DNA of 64,000 nt from assembly GCF_007988825.1 (NCBI RefSeq), contig NZ_BJUW01000012.1:29059-93058 (forward strand), given 5' to 3'. The translations under genes were made by a program, and so were the position numbers. A model generated the notes under the pieces. That model made no database searches, was not told the DNA's origin, and was given only the letters and a program-made list of their open reading frames with translations. Within the stretch, counting starts at the first letter, position 1; each line of letters starts with the position of its first letter. The DNA is from Microbacterium aerolatum. GTDB lineage: Bacteria; Actinomycetota; Actinomycetes; Actinomycetales; Microbacteriaceae. Shown in pieces: positions 50,783 through 61,619 of this stretch.

Positions 50783-51936
50783 GCGTCACCGCACCCCAGG
50801 GATTCGAGGCGGCCGGCGTCGCCGTCGGTCTCAAGTCCACCGGCAAATCCGATGTCGCCGTGGTCGTCAACCGCGGCCCGCGCAAGATCGGCGCCGCGGT
50901 GTTCACGAGCAACCGCGCCAAGGCCAACCCGATCATCTGGTCGCAGCAGGTGATCGCAGACCGCACGGTCGAGGCGATCGTCCTGAACTCCGGCGGGGCC
51001 AACTGTTTCACCGGCAGCTTCGGGTTCCAGACCACGCACCAGACCGCCGAGAAGGCCGCCGAGTTGCTGGACGTCAGCGCCGGTGACATCCTGATCTGCT
51101 CCACCGGCCTGATCGGCACCGGCGACGAAACGTTCCGCGCCAAGGTCCTCACCGGCACCGAGCAGGCGATCGCGGCGCTTTCCGCAGACGGCGGAGACGC
51201 CGCCGCCCACGCCATCATGACCACCGACTCTGTCGCCAAGACCGCCGTCGTCTCGCGCGACGGCTGGACGATCGGCGGCATGGCCAAGGGCGCCGGGATG
51301 CTGGCACCGGGCCTGGCCACGATGCTCGTCGTCATCACCACCGACGCCGACCTCGAAGCCCTCGACGCGGACACCGCCCTGCGCGCCGCAACGGGGAAGA
51401 CCTTCGACCGGCTCGACTCGGACGGCTGCATGTCGACCAACGACCAGGTGACGCTGCTCGCCAACGGCGCCAGCGGCATCCGCCCCGACCTCGACGACTT
51501 CACCGCCGCGCTCACCGAGCTCAGCGATCAGCTCGCGGAGAAGCTGCAGGGCGATGCCGAGGGCGCGAGCCACGACATCACCATCCGCGTCACCGGCGCC
51601 GTGACAGAGCAGGAGGCCGTCGAGGTCGGCCGCTCGGTCGCCCGCAACAACCTCTTCAAGGCCGCGATCTTCGGCAACGACCCCAACTGGGGTCGCGTGC
51701 TCGCCGCGATCGGCACGACCAGCGCACAGTTCGACCCATACGACGTCGACGTGTGGATGAACGGCGTCCGCGTGTGCACCAAGGGAGGCCCCGACCGCCC
51801 GCGCGAGGACGTCGACCTCACCCCGCGCGCCACCGATCTGCAGATCGACCTGCAGGTGGGCGATGCCGAAGCGACCATCCGCACGAACGACCTCACGCAC
51901 GACTACGTCCACGAGAACAGCGCCTACTCCTCATGA
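50779..51936 (+). CDS. argJ: Bifunctional ornithine acetyltransferase/N-acetylglutamate synthase
   Basis: 385 residues. Recycles the acetyl group between ornithine and glutamate. Self-cleaves to alpha and beta chains at the Thr nucleophile Thr181 in [16 protein letters not shown]. Other motifs: [14 protein letters not shown] near 39-52, [10 protein letters not shown] and [18 protein letters not shown]. Its presence implies the cyclic pathway; the family is often bifunctional. ATGA overlaps with argC and argB. Confidence 0.96.
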   Translation: MSVTAPQGFEAAGVAVGLKSTGKSDVAVVVNRGPRKIGAAVFTSNRAKANPIIWSQQVIADRTVEAIVLNSGGANCFTGSFGFQTTHQTAEKAAELLDVSAGDILICSTGLIGTGDETFRAKVLTGTEQAIAALSADGGDAAAHAIMTTDSVAKTAVVSRDGWTIGGMAKGAGMLAPGLATMLVVITTDADLEALDADTALRAATGKTFDRLDSDGCMSTNDQVTLLANGASGIRPDLDDFTAALTELSDQLAEKLQGDAEGASHDITIRVTGAVTEQEAVEVGRSVARNNLFKAAIFGNDPNWGRVLAAIGTTSAQFDPYDVDVWMNGVRVCTKGGPDRPREDVDLTPRATDLQIDLQVGDAEATIRTNDLTHDYVHENSAYSS

Positions 51937-52847
51937 CAGACATCCAGGACACACCGCCTGACGTCGCGGCGGAGAAGGCCGCGACCCTCATCGAGTCGCT
52001 GCCGTGGCTGAAGAAGTTCCGCGACCAGATCGTCGTCGTCAAGTACGGCGGCAACGCCATGGTCTCCGACGAGCTGCAGGAGGCGTTCGCGCAGGACATC
52101 GCCTACCTCCGCTACGTCGGCGTGCAGCCGGTCGTCGTGCACGGCGGCGGCCCGCAGATCTCGAACATGCTCGACCGCCTCGCGATCCCCAGCGAGTTCA
52201 AGGGCGGCTACCGGGTCACCAACACCGAGGCGATCAGCGTCGTGCGCATGGTGCTCACCGGGCAGGTGAACCCGCAGCTGGTCGCCAAGATCAACTCGCA
52301 CGGCCCCATCGCCACCGGACTCAGCGGTGAGGATGCCGGCCTGTTCGGCGGACGCCGCCGCGGTGTCGTCATCGACGGCGAGCAGGTCGACCTCGGTCGC
52401 GTAGGAGATGTCGTGCAGGTCGACCCGACCGCCGTCCTCGACCACCTCGCCGCTGGGCGCATCCCGGTGATCTCCTCGATCGCGCCCGACCTCGACAACC
52501 CGGGGCAGTCGCTGAACGTGAACGCGGATGCCGCGGCATCCGCCCTCGCCACCGCACTGAACGCACGCAAGCTCGTGATCCTCACCGACGTGCCGGGCCT
52601 CTACGCCGACTGGCCCAACCGCGACTCGCTCGTCTCGCACCTGACGTCGCAGCAGCTCGTGCAGATGCTGCCGACGCTCGAGTCGGGCATGATCCCGAAG
52701 ATGCGCGCCTGCCTGGATGCCGTCGAAGGCGGAGTGGATGCCGCGGCCATCATCGACGGCCGCGTCCCGCACTCCGTGCTCGTCGAGCTGTTCACCAGCA
52801 AGGGAATCGGAACTGAAGTGGTACTCGGAGAAGGGGTGACGGCGTGA
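51933..52847 (+). CDS. argB: Acetylglutamate kinase
   Basis: 304 residues. Phosphorylates N-acetylglutamate, the usual arginine-feedback step. Amino-acid-kinase fold: [19 protein letters not shown] near 36-54, [14 protein letters not shown] near 66-79, [17 protein letters not shown], and [28 protein letters not shown] in the nucleotide-binding part. The N-terminal helix that mediates arginine inhibition in other ArgBs is present ([14 protein letters not shown]). ATGA overlap with argJ. Confidence 0.97.
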   Translation: MTDIQDTPPDVAAEKAATLIESLPWLKKFRDQIVVVKYGGNAMVSDELQEAFAQDIAYLRYVGVQPVVVHGGGPQISNMLDRLAIPSEFKGGYRVTNTEAISVVRMVLTGQVNPQLVAKINSHGPIATGLSGEDAGLFGGRRRGVVIDGEQVDLGRVGDVVQVDPTAVLDHLAAGRIPVISSIAPDLDNPGQSLNVNADAAASALATALNARKLVILTDVPGLYADWPNRDSLVSHLTSQQLVQMLPTLESGMIPKMRACLDAVEGGVDAAAIIDGRVPHSVLVELFTSKGIGTEVVLGEGVTA

Positions 52848-54076
52848 CCGTCTGGAAGGAAGACGCCGCACGGGATCTCGTGCTCAACGTGGGGGACCGG
52901 CTCGCCCTCCTCACTCGAGGCGAGGGCTCGCACGTGTGGGACGGCGACGACAAGCGCTACCTCGACTTCCTAGCCGGCATCGCCGTGAACTCGCTCGGCC
53001 ACGCGCACCCGGCATTCGTCGAGGCCGTCGCGAAGCAGGCGGCGACCCTCGTGCACGTCTCCAACTACTTCGCCACCCCGCCGCAGCTCGAACTCGCCGC
53101 ACGACTGAAGCGCCTCGCCGGCGCGGGCATCGACGGCCGGGTGTACTTCTCGAACTCCGGTGCCGAGGCGAACGAAGCGGCATTCAAGCTCGCCCGCCTG
53201 CACGGCGCAGGCCTGCACGGTGCCCCCGAGCGCCCGCGCATCCTCGCCCTCGAGAACGGCTTCCACGGCCGCACCATGGGCTCGCTCGCGCTGACCGCGA
53301 AGAAGGCCATGCGTGCGCCGTTCGAGCCGATGCCCGGTGGCGTCGAACACATCCCCGCCACGATCGAGGCCCTCGAGTCGGCGATCGACGACCGCGTCGC
53401 CGCCCTCATCATCGAGCCCATCCAGGGCGAGGCCGGCGTCGTCGAACTCCCAGAGGGGTACCTCTCCGTCGCACGCTCGCTCACGCTGAAGCACGGCGCG
53501 CTGCTCATCGTCGACGAGATCCAGACCGGCGCCGGACGGACCGGCCAGTGGTTCGGCTTCAACCACGAGGGCATCACCCCGGATGCCATCACCCTGGCCA
53601 AGGGCATCGGCGGCGGCTTCCCGATCGGGGCGCTCGTGACCTTCAGCGCCGCGAGCTCGCTGTTCACCCCCGGCTCGCACGGGTCGACGTTCGGCGGCAA
53701 CCCGCTGGCGACGGCGGTCGCGAACGCCGTGCTCACCGAGATCGAGAACGCGGGTCTCGTCGAGAACGCCGCAGCACGCGGCGCCCAGCTGCGTGAAGTG
53801 ATCACGGGCATCGACTCCCCGCTGATCGACGAGGTACGCGGACGCGGGCTGCTGCTCGGCGTCGGACTCACCGCCCCGGTGGCCGGCGAGGTCGTGGCAG
53901 CGGCCCAGGAACTGGGTCTCATCGTCAACGCCGCGAACCCCTACACGGTGCGCATCGCGCCGGCACTGACCATCGGCGACGCCGAGATCGAGGAATTCCA
54001 GACCCTGTTCACCGCAGCCCTCGCCCACGTTCAGGCGACGGTTGCGGCATCCGAAGAAGAAAAGGCCAACGCATGA
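52844..54076 (+). CDS. argD: Acetylornithine aminotransferase
   Basis: 410 residues, class III PLP aminotransferase. Motifs: [18 protein letters not shown] near 43-60, [34 protein letters not shown] with the PLP-binding Asp, and Lys253 in [14 protein letters not shown]. Converts N-acetylglutamate semialdehyde to N-acetylornithine; may also serve dapC-type activity. GTG start at 52844 overlaps argB's stop (GTGA). Confidence 0.96.
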   Translation: MTVWKEDAARDLVLNVGDRLALLTRGEGSHVWDGDDKRYLDFLAGIAVNSLGHAHPAFVEAVAKQAATLVHVSNYFATPPQLELAARLKRLAGAGIDGRVYFSNSGAEANEAAFKLARLHGAGLHGAPERPRILALENGFHGRTMGSLALTAKKAMRAPFEPMPGGVEHIPATIEALESAIDDRVAALIIEPIQGEAGVVELPEGYLSVARSLTLKHGALLIVDEIQTGAGRTGQWFGFNHEGITPDAITLAKGIGGGFPIGALVTFSAASSLFTPGSHGSTFGGNPLATAVANAVLTEIENAGLVENAAARGAQLREVITGIDSPLIDEVRGRGLLLGVGLTAPVAGEVVAAAQELGLIVNAANPYTVRIAPALTIGDAEIEEFQTLFTAALAHVQATVAASEEEKANA

Positions 54077-54996
54077 CCCGCCACCTGCTGCGCGACGACG
54101 ACCTCACCTCTGCCGAGCAGTCGGAGATCCTCGACCTCGCCGTCGAGCTCAAGAAGGACCGGTGGGCCGACAAATCCCTCGCCGGTCCGCAGACCGTCGC
54201 GGTCATCTTCGACAAGTCGTCGACCCGCACCCGCGTCTCGTTCGCGGTGGGCATCGCCGACCTCGGTGGCTCGCCGCTGATCATCTCGACCGCGAACAGC
54301 CAGCTCGGCGGCAAGGAGACCCCCTCCGACACCGCCCGCGTGCTCGAGCGCCAGGTCGCCGCGATCGTGTGGCGCACCTACGCGCAGTCGGGTCTCGAGG
54401 AGATGGCGAGGGGCACGCGCGTGCCCGTCGTCAACGCGCTGTCCGATGACTTCCACCCCTGCCAGCTGCTCGCCGACCTGCTCACGATCCGCGAGCACAA
54501 GGGAGAGCTGAAGGGCCTCACCCTTACGTTCTTCGGCGACGCCCAGAGCAACATGGCGCACTCCTATGCGCTCGCCGGCGTCACCGCTGGCCTGCACGTG
54601 CGGATGGCCTCGCCCGAGTCCTACGCTCCGCGCGCCGACGTGGTCGAGGCCGCAGACCGCCGCGCCGCCGAGACCGGCGGATCGATCACTCTCTACACCG
54701 ACCCCGTCGAGGCGGCCGCCGGTGCGGATGTCATCGTCACCGACACCTGGGTGTCGATGGGCAAGGAAGAGGAGAAGATCGCGCGCATCCGCGACCTCGG
54801 CGGATACAAGGTCACCACCGAGACCATGAGCCTCGCCGACCCGGAGGCGATCTTCATCCACTGCCTCCCCGCCGACCGCGGCTACGAGGTCGACCCCGAG
54901 GTCATCGACGGACCGCAGAGCGTGGTCTGGGACGAGGCGGAGAACCGCCTGCACGCCCAGAAGGCGCTCCTGGTCTGGCTGTTGCGTCAGAACTGA
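54073..54996 (+). CDS. argF: Ornithine carbamoyltransferase
   Basis: 307 residues. Makes citrulline from ornithine and carbamoyl phosphate. Carbamoyl-phosphate motif Ser50-Thr51-Arg52-Thr53-Arg54, HPCQLLADLLTI, DAQSNMAHS, and FIHCLPADRGYEV near the C-terminus with the ornithine-site Cys. ATGA overlap with argD. A short repeat begins right at its stop codon (54994-54996). Confidence 0.97.
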   Translation: MTRHLLRDDDLTSAEQSEILDLAVELKKDRWADKSLAGPQTVAVIFDKSSTRTRVSFAVGIADLGGSPLIISTANSQLGGKETPSDTARVLERQVAAIVWRTYAQSGLEEMARGTRVPVVNALSDDFHPCQLLADLLTIREHKGELKGLTLTFFGDAQSNMAHSYALAGVTAGLHVRMASPESYAPRADVVEAADRRAAETGGSITLYTDPVEAAAGADVIVTDTWVSMGKEEEKIARIRDLGGYKVTTETMSLADPEAIFIHCLPADRGYEVDPEVIDGPQSVVWDEAENRLHAQKALLVWLLRQN

Positions 54997-55018
54997 CTCT
55001 TCGACAGGCTCAGTGACC
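54997..55018. repeat. Short interspersed repeat at the argF stop
   Basis: CTCTTCGACAGGCTCAGTGA, related to the repeats at 23175 and 35954. It starts immediately after the argF stop and covers an alternative GTG start (55013) of the next gene. Confidence 0.7.
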
Positions 55019-55021
55019 AGC

Positions 55022-56107
55022 ATGCGGCTGCGCGAGAACTGGGACCGGCTGAACGGTCCTGACCGGATCGCGGGCGTCGACCTCGCACGCGGCCTCGCGA
55101 TCATCGGGATGTTCGCGGCGCACCTGCTCGTCACCGCGGACCGGTTCAGCTGGGGCGACCCCGAGACGTGGACCGCACTCGTCGACGGCCGCTCCTCGAT
55201 CCTGTTCGCGGCGCTCGCGGGCGTGTCGATCGGCCTCGTGACCGGCGGGCGCTCGCCGCTGCCGGCCGGGCGCATGGCGATCGCACGGTGGCGCTTGGCG
55301 CTGCGTGCGGCGATGCTGCTCGTGCTCGGCATCCTGCTCATCGTCACCGGCGTCCCGGTGTACGTGATCCTGCCCGCCTACGCGATCCTGTTCCTCATCG
55401 CGCTGCCGTTCACGGGGATGCCGGGCCGCACAGTGCTGTGGATCGCGGCCGTGCTCGCCCTGGTCATGCCGTTCCTGCAGCCGCTGTTCGAAGCGCTACC
55501 GATCTGGCAGACGCCCTACGCCGCAGAGATCGACGCGTTCGTCGGCTGGCACTACCCGTTCACGGTGTGGATCGCCTTCGTGCTCGCTGGGCTCGGCATC
55601 GCGAGAGCCGGGATCACGCGTGCGACGGTCCAGGTGCGGATGCTGGTCGCAGGAAGCTCGCTCGCCGCCATCGGATACGGGCTCGCCGAACTTCCCGCCC
55701 CCGCCGCCGATGGCTACTGGTGGTCGGTCTGGTCGGCCGAACCGCACTCGTCGGGGCTGCTGGAGGTCATCGGCTCGGGCGGCTTCGTCATCGCCGTACT
55801 CGCCGCGTGCCTGCTGCTGTGCCGTCTGGGAGTGCTGAAGGCGATCGTGCTGCCGCTGCGGGCGACCGGTGCGATGCCGCTCACCGCCTACACGGCGCAA
55901 CTCGTGATCTGGGCGATCGTCGCCGGCATAGCGCTGGGCGACACGACGGACCTCGGCGGCTTCCGCGCCCTCGACCCGTTCTGGCCGCTCACGATCGGCG
56001 TGCTCATCGGCTGCACCGCCTGGGCTCTGCTGATCGGCCGCGGACCGCTCGAGTGGGTCCTGGATCGCACTGCCAAGCGCGTCGTGAGCGCAGAGCCGCG
56101 CCGCTAG
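55022..56107 (+). CDS. Membrane acyltransferase-like protein (HGSNAT/DUF418 type)
   Basis: 361 residues, about ten helices. The N-terminal GPDRIAGVDLARGLAIIGMFAAHLL region (with Asp/Arg/His positions) is typical of heparan-alpha-glucosaminide acetyltransferase-like/DUF1624 proteins, and the C-terminus (LRATGAMPLTAYTAQL ... LDPFWPLTIGVLIGCTAWALLIGRGPLEWVLDR) matches DUF418. Substrate unknown. It separates argF from argH, where argG or argR is often found. Start at ATG 55022 is preferred to GTG 55013, which lies in a repeat. Confidence 0.78.
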   Translation: MRLRENWDRLNGPDRIAGVDLARGLAIIGMFAAHLLVTADRFSWGDPETWTALVDGRSSILFAALAGVSIGLVTGGRSPLPAGRMAIARWRLALRAAMLLVLGILLIVTGVPVYVILPAYAILFLIALPFTGMPGRTVLWIAAVLALVMPFLQPLFEALPIWQTPYAAEIDAFVGWHYPFTVWIAFVLAGLGIARAGITRATVQVRMLVAGSSLAAIGYGLAELPAPAADGYWWSVWSAEPHSSGLLEVIGSGGFVIAVLAACLLLCRLGVLKAIVLPLRATGAMPLTAYTAQLVIWAIVAGIALGDTTDLGGFRALDPFWPLTIGVLIGCTAWALLIGRGPLEWVLDRTAKRVVSAEPRR

Positions 56108-57547
<1,440 letters not shown>

Positions 57548-57555
57548 TCGGCTGT

Positions 57556-57614
57556 ACTGATATTCCGCGGTTATCAGCGATAGCCTTATATTGCTCGAAT
57601 ATCAGTGATACGCT
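57556..57614 (+). promoter_or_regulatory. SatD-gene promoter with clustered TATCA/TGATA sites
   Basis: AT-rich stretch with ACTGATATTC (57556-57565) mirrored by GAATATCAGT (57597-57606), TATCAGCGATA (57572-57582) and the perfect palindrome TATCAGTGATA (57600-57610), whose end overlaps -10-like TACGCT (57609-57614), 6 nt before the ATG. Looks like an autoregulated operator region; which protein binds is inference. Confidence 0.6.
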
Positions 57615-57620
57615 CATACG

Positions 57621-58265
57621 ATGACGATCGCGGTGACGGCGGACATCATCGGCTCTCGGCAGCTCGCCGACCGGGCCGAGGCGCAACGCGCGTTCGATGA
57701 GACGATCGCCCGCGTCGAGCGCGACCTTCCGGTCGCGACGCAGGGGCTGCGTCCCACGGTCGGCGACGAGCAGCAGGCGATCTATCCCACGCTCGAGGCT
57801 GCCCTCGGCGCGATCCTGCTGCTGCGGCTGGCGCTGCCGGACGGAGTCGAGTTCCGCTACGGCATCGGGATCGGCGATGTCGGCAGGGTGCCGTCGGCGA
57901 CCTCCGCCCAGGGCATCTCGGACGGCCCGGGGTGGTGGGCGGCGCGCAGCGCCATCGAACACCTCGAGGCGCTGCAGAGGCGTGCCGCACCACAGGCTCG
58001 CAGTTGGATCGTCGCGCACGAGAGCGTCGCGGATCAGCACGCGGATGCCGTGCGATGGGCCAACGCCCACCTGCTCACCAGGGACGAGATCGTCGGCGCC
58101 ATGTCCGAACGCGTCCGCCGGCTGACCTACGGACGGTGCCTCTCCCTGACGCAGCGAGAACTCGCCGCTGCCGAAGGGATCACGCAGTCTGCGGTCTCGC
58201 AGGGGCTGTCCACATCAGGAGCGGCCGCTGTCGTCGAGGGATTCCGCCTTCTCGGCCTGAACTGA
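57621..58265 (+). CDS. SatD-family protein with C-terminal HTH
   Basis: 214 residues. N-terminal SatD-like domain: VTADIIGSRQLADRA near 5-19, and the region GDEQQAIYPTLEAALGAILLLRL. A C-terminal helix-turn-helix (about 170-205, LTQRELAAAEGITQSAVSQGLSTSGA) suggests DNA binding. The family is named from the streptococcal sat acid-tolerance locus; molecular function is not known. The converging neighbour is a membrane protein of the kind that often accompanies SatD. Probably leaderless from its AT-rich promoter. Confidence 0.82.
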   Translation: MTIAVTADIIGSRQLADRAEAQRAFDETIARVERDLPVATQGLRPTVGDEQQAIYPTLEAALGAILLLRLALPDGVEFRYGIGIGDVGRVPSATSAQGISDGPGWWAARSAIEHLEALQRRAAPQARSWIVAHESVADQHADAVRWANAHLLTRDEIVGAMSERVRRLTYGRCLSLTQRELAAAEGITQSAVSQGLSTSGAAAVVEGFRLLGLN

Positions 58266-58268
58266 CGC

Positions 58269-58856
58269 TCACCCCAGGCTCAGCCGGACGATCGCACCGA
58301 TCACCCCGGCCCAGAGCAGGCTCGCGACCGTGCCGATGATGAACCGTTCCCGTGCCTCCGGCTCGGCGAGTTCCGGGAACCGGCCGATGCCCTTGACGGC
58401 GATGACGGCGGCAACCGCCTCCGGGAAGCCGACGGCAATCGCGATCACCGCAGCCAGTCGCTCCAGATATCCGATCACCGTGCCACCCCGCATCAGCGTG
58501 CGCGCGTTCTGGGGATCGGCATCGTGCGAGGCGATGATCAGGATGCCGCCGTCCTCGGTCTCACGCACCCGGTTCCCGGTCGCGATGTCGAGCGCCCTGC
58601 GCGTGAACGGATTGCCGCCGATCGTCGCCGCGGCGATCCCGAGCGCGGTCAGCGGGATGCCGGCGGCGACCGGCACGTCGCTCAGCGGAATGACCACGAC
58701 GACGATCAGAGCTGCGGCGATCAGTGCGCTGCACACCACCATCGGGGGCGTGGTCGGCTTGCGCACGCTCACCAGCGAAATGATGAGCACCGCGCACATC
58801 ACCGCAGCGATGCCCGCGGCGAGGATCACTGACAGGAGCGGGTCGGCCGATGACAT
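58269..58856 (-). CDS. Membrane protein of SatD-associated type
   Basis: 195 residues with four or five helices (LLSVILAAGIAAVMCAVLIISL, VVCSALIAAALIVVVVIPL, AAGIPLTALGIAAATIG, late IIGTVASLLWAGVIGAIV). The late block AVIAVKGIGRFPELAEPEARERFIIGTVASLLWA resembles the C-terminus of DUF3307-type proteins next to SatD genes. Function unknown. Tail-to-tail with the SatD gene, 3-bp gap. Confidence 0.75.
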   Translation of the reverse strand: MSSADPLLSVILAAGIAAVMCAVLIISLVSVRKPTTPPMVVCSALIAAALIVVVVIPLSDVPVAAGIPLTALGIAAATIGGNPFTRRALDIATGNRVRETEDGGILIIASHDADPQNARTLMRGGTVIGYLERLAAVIAIAVGFPEAVAAVIAVKGIGRFPELAEPEARERFIIGTVASLLWAGVIGAIVRLSLG

Positions 58857-58916
58857 GCCGTCAGCTTTGCACGAGCATCCGACATCGTCTCGGCACCGCG
58901 CTGCACCCGTGCGACC

Positions 58917-59282
58917 TCAGCCGCGATCGAGCTCGCCGCGGTACCAGGCGAGCTTCTCGGCCAGCCGCGCCTGCTGCGCCAGCACTTCCTGCAGCTGCCG
59001 CTCGACGTGCTCGGCGTGCTGTTCGAGCAGGGCGATCCGTTCCGGAATCGTGTCGTCGCGTCGGCAGAGTGCGCCGTACCGACGCAGCCTCTCCACGGGC
59101 ATGCCGGTCTCACGCAGGCACTTGAGGAAGTCGAGGAGCCCAAGCTCGGTGTCGGTGTAGACGCGGTGACCGCCGGTGGTGCGCTGCACCTCCCCGAGAA
59201 TCCCCTCTCGCTCGTAGTACCGCAGCGTGTCGATGCTGAAACCGGAGAGCTCGGAGGCCTCAGCGGGCGTGTACGTCGTCAT
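58917..59282 (-). CDS. MerR-family transcriptional regulator
   Basis: 121 residues. N-terminal MerR winged helix (YTPAEASELSGFSIDTLRYYEREGIL near 3-28, TGGHRVYTDTELGLLDFL) and a coiled-coil dimerisation helix (about 75-115, RIALLEQHAEHVERQLQEVLAQQARLAEKLAWYR). Lacks the paired cysteines of metal-sensing MerRs. ATG 59282 is 7 nt after TATGCT (minus strand, 59295-59290); upstream ATG 59294 would overlap this -10. Divergent from the aldo/keto reductase gene it likely controls. Confidence 0.9.
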   Translation of the reverse strand: MTTYTPAEASELSGFSIDTLRYYEREGILGEVQRTTGGHRVYTDTELGLLDFLKCLRETGMPVERLRRYGALCRRDDTIPERIALLEQHAEHVERQLQEVLAQQARLAEKLAWYRGELDRG

Positions 59283-59299
59283 GGTCTCGAGCATAGGAC

Positions 59300-59330
59300 T
59301 TGACCTGGAGTGCACTCCAGGTCCGAGACT
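59300..59330 (+). promoter_or_regulatory. MerR-type promoter of the aldo/keto reductase gene
   Basis: -35 TTGACC (59300-59305) and -10 GAGACT (59325-59330) with the over-long 19-bp spacer typical of MerR-activated promoters; the perfect 20-bp palindrome ACCTGGAGTGCACTCCAGGT (59303-59322) fills it. The divergent MerR promoter overlaps the other side, so it can be autoregulated. Start codon 6 nt after the -10. Confidence 0.85.
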
Positions 59331-59336
59331 GGCGCC

Positions 59337-60290
59337 ATGACTCAACAGAACACCCCACGGTCACCCCTCGTATTCGGCGCGATGACGTTCGGCACCCGTC
59401 TCGATGAGGACAGGTCGTTCGCTCTGCTCGATCGCTTCGTCGAACGCGGCGGCCTGTGGATCGACACCGCCGACTGCTACAGCTTCTGGGAGAGCCCCAC
59501 CGGTCACGGCGGTGCATCGGAGACGATGATCGGGCGCTGGCTCGCCTCACGCCCCGACATACGGGAGCGCGTGCGCATCTCGACCAAGGTCGGCGCCGAG
59601 CCCCTCTGGCCGGGTTCGTGGCCGGAGTACAAGACCGGGCTGTCGCGCCGCGCGATCCGCGACGCCGTCGCCGGAAGTCTGGATCGCCTCGGGATCGACA
59701 CGATCGATCTGCTCTGGCTGCATCAGGAGGACAGAACCGTTCCGATCGAGGAGACGACGGATGCTCTCGCCGAGCTGACAGCTGCCGGCACAGTGCGACG
59801 GGTCGGCGCATCCAACCACCCGGCCTGGCGGATCGAGCGTTCCCGCGCACATGCCGCGAAGAGCGGCAGCATGCCGATCGACGCCTTCCAGCTCAACACC
59901 ACCTACCTGCGTGCGCGCCCGGGCACACAGCTGCCCGGCGTCATCCACCGGTTCGGCGCGCTCGACGACGAACAGCGCGACTACGCGGCCGAACACGGCT
60001 TCGAGGTATGGGCGTACACGCCGCTGCTCTCTGGCGCTTACGACAACCCCGACAAGGCGATCCCCGAGGTGTACGACCATCCCGGCAACGAGCGACGTCT
60101 CGCGATCCTCGACGAGGTCGCTCGGGATCGGGGGCTGCAGCGGGGGCAGATCGTCCTCGCGTGGCTGCTGGCGCACGGCATCCGCCCGATCCTCGGCGGC
60201 AGCACCGTCGCGCAGCTGGACCTCGCGATGGATGCCGCGCTCCTGACCCTGCCCGCCGACGAGATCCGCGCGCTGGACGAACCGGTGTGA
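59337..60290 (+). CDS. Aldo/keto reductase
   Basis: 317 residues, (beta/alpha)8 NADPH-dependent oxidoreductase. Catalytic tetrad Asp43 (WIDTADCYSF), Tyr48, Lys84 (RISTKVGAEPL) and His129 (LLWLHQED); RVGASNHPAW and WLLAHGIRPILGGST are late AKR features. Divergent from and probably activated by the MerR regulator. The natural substrate (aldehyde or xenobiotic) is not determinable. ATG 59337 is set by the promoter spacing; the in-frame frame upstream is palindrome sequence. Confidence 0.93.
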   Translation: MTQQNTPRSPLVFGAMTFGTRLDEDRSFALLDRFVERGGLWIDTADCYSFWESPTGHGGASETMIGRWLASRPDIRERVRISTKVGAEPLWPGSWPEYKTGLSRRAIRDAVAGSLDRLGIDTIDLLWLHQEDRTVPIEETTDALAELTAAGTVRRVGASNHPAWRIERSRAHAAKSGSMPIDAFQLNTTYLRARPGTQLPGVIHRFGALDDEQRDYAAEHGFEVWAYTPLLSGAYDNPDKAIPEVYDHPGNERRLAILDEVARDRGLQRGQIVLAWLLAHGIRPILGGSTVAQLDLAMDAALLTLPADEIRALDEPV

Positions 60291-60317
60291 GGGCACCGCG
60301 CTGATAGCCTGGAGCGC

Positions 60318-61619
60318 GTGTCAACTCCCGCTCTGACGACTGCCCCGCAGGCGATCGATCCCACGTTCGAGAACGTGTGGGACGAGATCGTCTGGCGCGG
60401 CCTCGTCCACGTGTCCACCGACCAGGAGGCGCTGCGCGCCCTTCTCGCCGGAGACCCGATCACGTATTACTGCGGGTTCGATCCGACCGCGCCGAGCCTG
60501 CACCTCGGCAACCTCGTCCAGCTGCTGCTGCTGCGCCGACTGCAGCTCGCCGGCCACAAGCCCCTCGGGCTGGTCGGTGGCTCCACCGGACTCATCGGCG
60601 ACCCGCGGCCCACCGCCGAGCGCACCCTGAACACTCGCGAGACCGTGGAGGAGTGGGTCGACCGGCTGCGCGCACAGGTCGAGCGCTTCCTCAGCTTCGA
60701 GGGCGAGAACGCGGCGCGGATGGTGAACAACCTCGACTGGACGGCGCCGATGTCGGCGATCGACTTCCTGCGCGAGATCGGCAAGCACTACCGCGTCGGC
60801 ACCATGCTGAAGAAGGATGCGGTCGCCGCGCGCCTGAATTCGGATGCCGGTATCAGCTACACCGAGTTCAGCTACCAGATCCTGCAGGGGATGGACTTCC
60901 TCGAGCTGTACCGCCAGTACGACTGCGTGCTGCAGACCGGCGGATCCGACCAGTGGGGAAACCTCACCAGCGGAACCGACCTCATCCACCGGGTCGAGGG
61001 CACGTCCGCGCACGCGATCGGCACGCCGCTGATCACGAACAGCGACGGCACGAAGTTCGGCAAGAGCGAGGGCAACGCCATCTGGCTGGATGCCGACATG
61101 TGCAGCCCGTACCGGATGTACCAGTTCTGGCTTTCCACCACGGATGCCGACGTGATCGACCGCCTGAAGATCTTCACCTTCCTCACGCGAGCAGAGATCG
61201 AGGAGTACGAGAAGCTCGTCGAGACCGAGCCGTTCCGCCGGGCTGCGCAGAAACGTCTCGCCCTCGAGGTGGTCGCGACGGTGCACGGCGTGGATGCCAC
61301 GGCCGCCGTCATCGCGGCATCCGAGGCGCTGTTCGGCCAGGGCGACCTGAACGGACTGGACGCGGCGACGCTGCGCACGGCGCTGGAGGAACTGCCGAAC
61401 GCGACCGTTCCCGCCGGAACCTCTGTCGTCGACGCGCTGGTCGCGACCGGCCTGGTGACGAGCCTCTCCGAGGCGCGCCGCGCCATCTCGCAGGGCGGCG
61501 TCGTGCTCGACGGCACCCGTGTCGAGGACGATGCGGCGGTCGTGGAGGGGACGCTGCCCGGGGGAGTGTCGGTACTGCGCCGCGGCAAGAAGACGCTCGC
61601 GGGAATCTTCATCGGCTGA
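60318..61619 (+). CDS. tyrS: Tyrosyl-tRNA synthetase
   Basis: 433 residues, class Ic. HIGH-like motif near His62 (SLHLGNLVQLLLL), YCGFDPTAPS before it, tyrosine-site residues in GGSDQWGNL, KMSKS-like KFGKS near 246-250, and a C-terminal S4 RNA-binding domain (about 365-433, LSEARRAISQGGVVLDGTRV). TAGCCT at 60305-60310 is 7 nt before the GTG. No T-box or leader is visible. Stop overlaps the DUF4184 ATG (TGATG). Confidence 0.97.
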   Translation: MSTPALTTAPQAIDPTFENVWDEIVWRGLVHVSTDQEALRALLAGDPITYYCGFDPTAPSLHLGNLVQLLLLRRLQLAGHKPLGLVGGSTGLIGDPRPTAERTLNTRETVEEWVDRLRAQVERFLSFEGENAARMVNNLDWTAPMSAIDFLREIGKHYRVGTMLKKDAVAARLNSDAGISYTEFSYQILQGMDFLELYRQYDCVLQTGGSDQWGNLTSGTDLIHRVEGTSAHAIGTPLITNSDGTKFGKSEGNAIWLDADMCSPYRMYQFWLSTTDADVIDRLKIFTFLTRAEIEEYEKLVETEPFRRAAQKRLALEVVATVHGVDATAAVIAASEALFGQGDLNGLDAATLRTALEELPNATVPAGTSVVDALVATGLVTSLSEARRAISQGGVVLDGTRVEDDAAVVEGTLPGGVSVLRRGKKTLAGIFIG

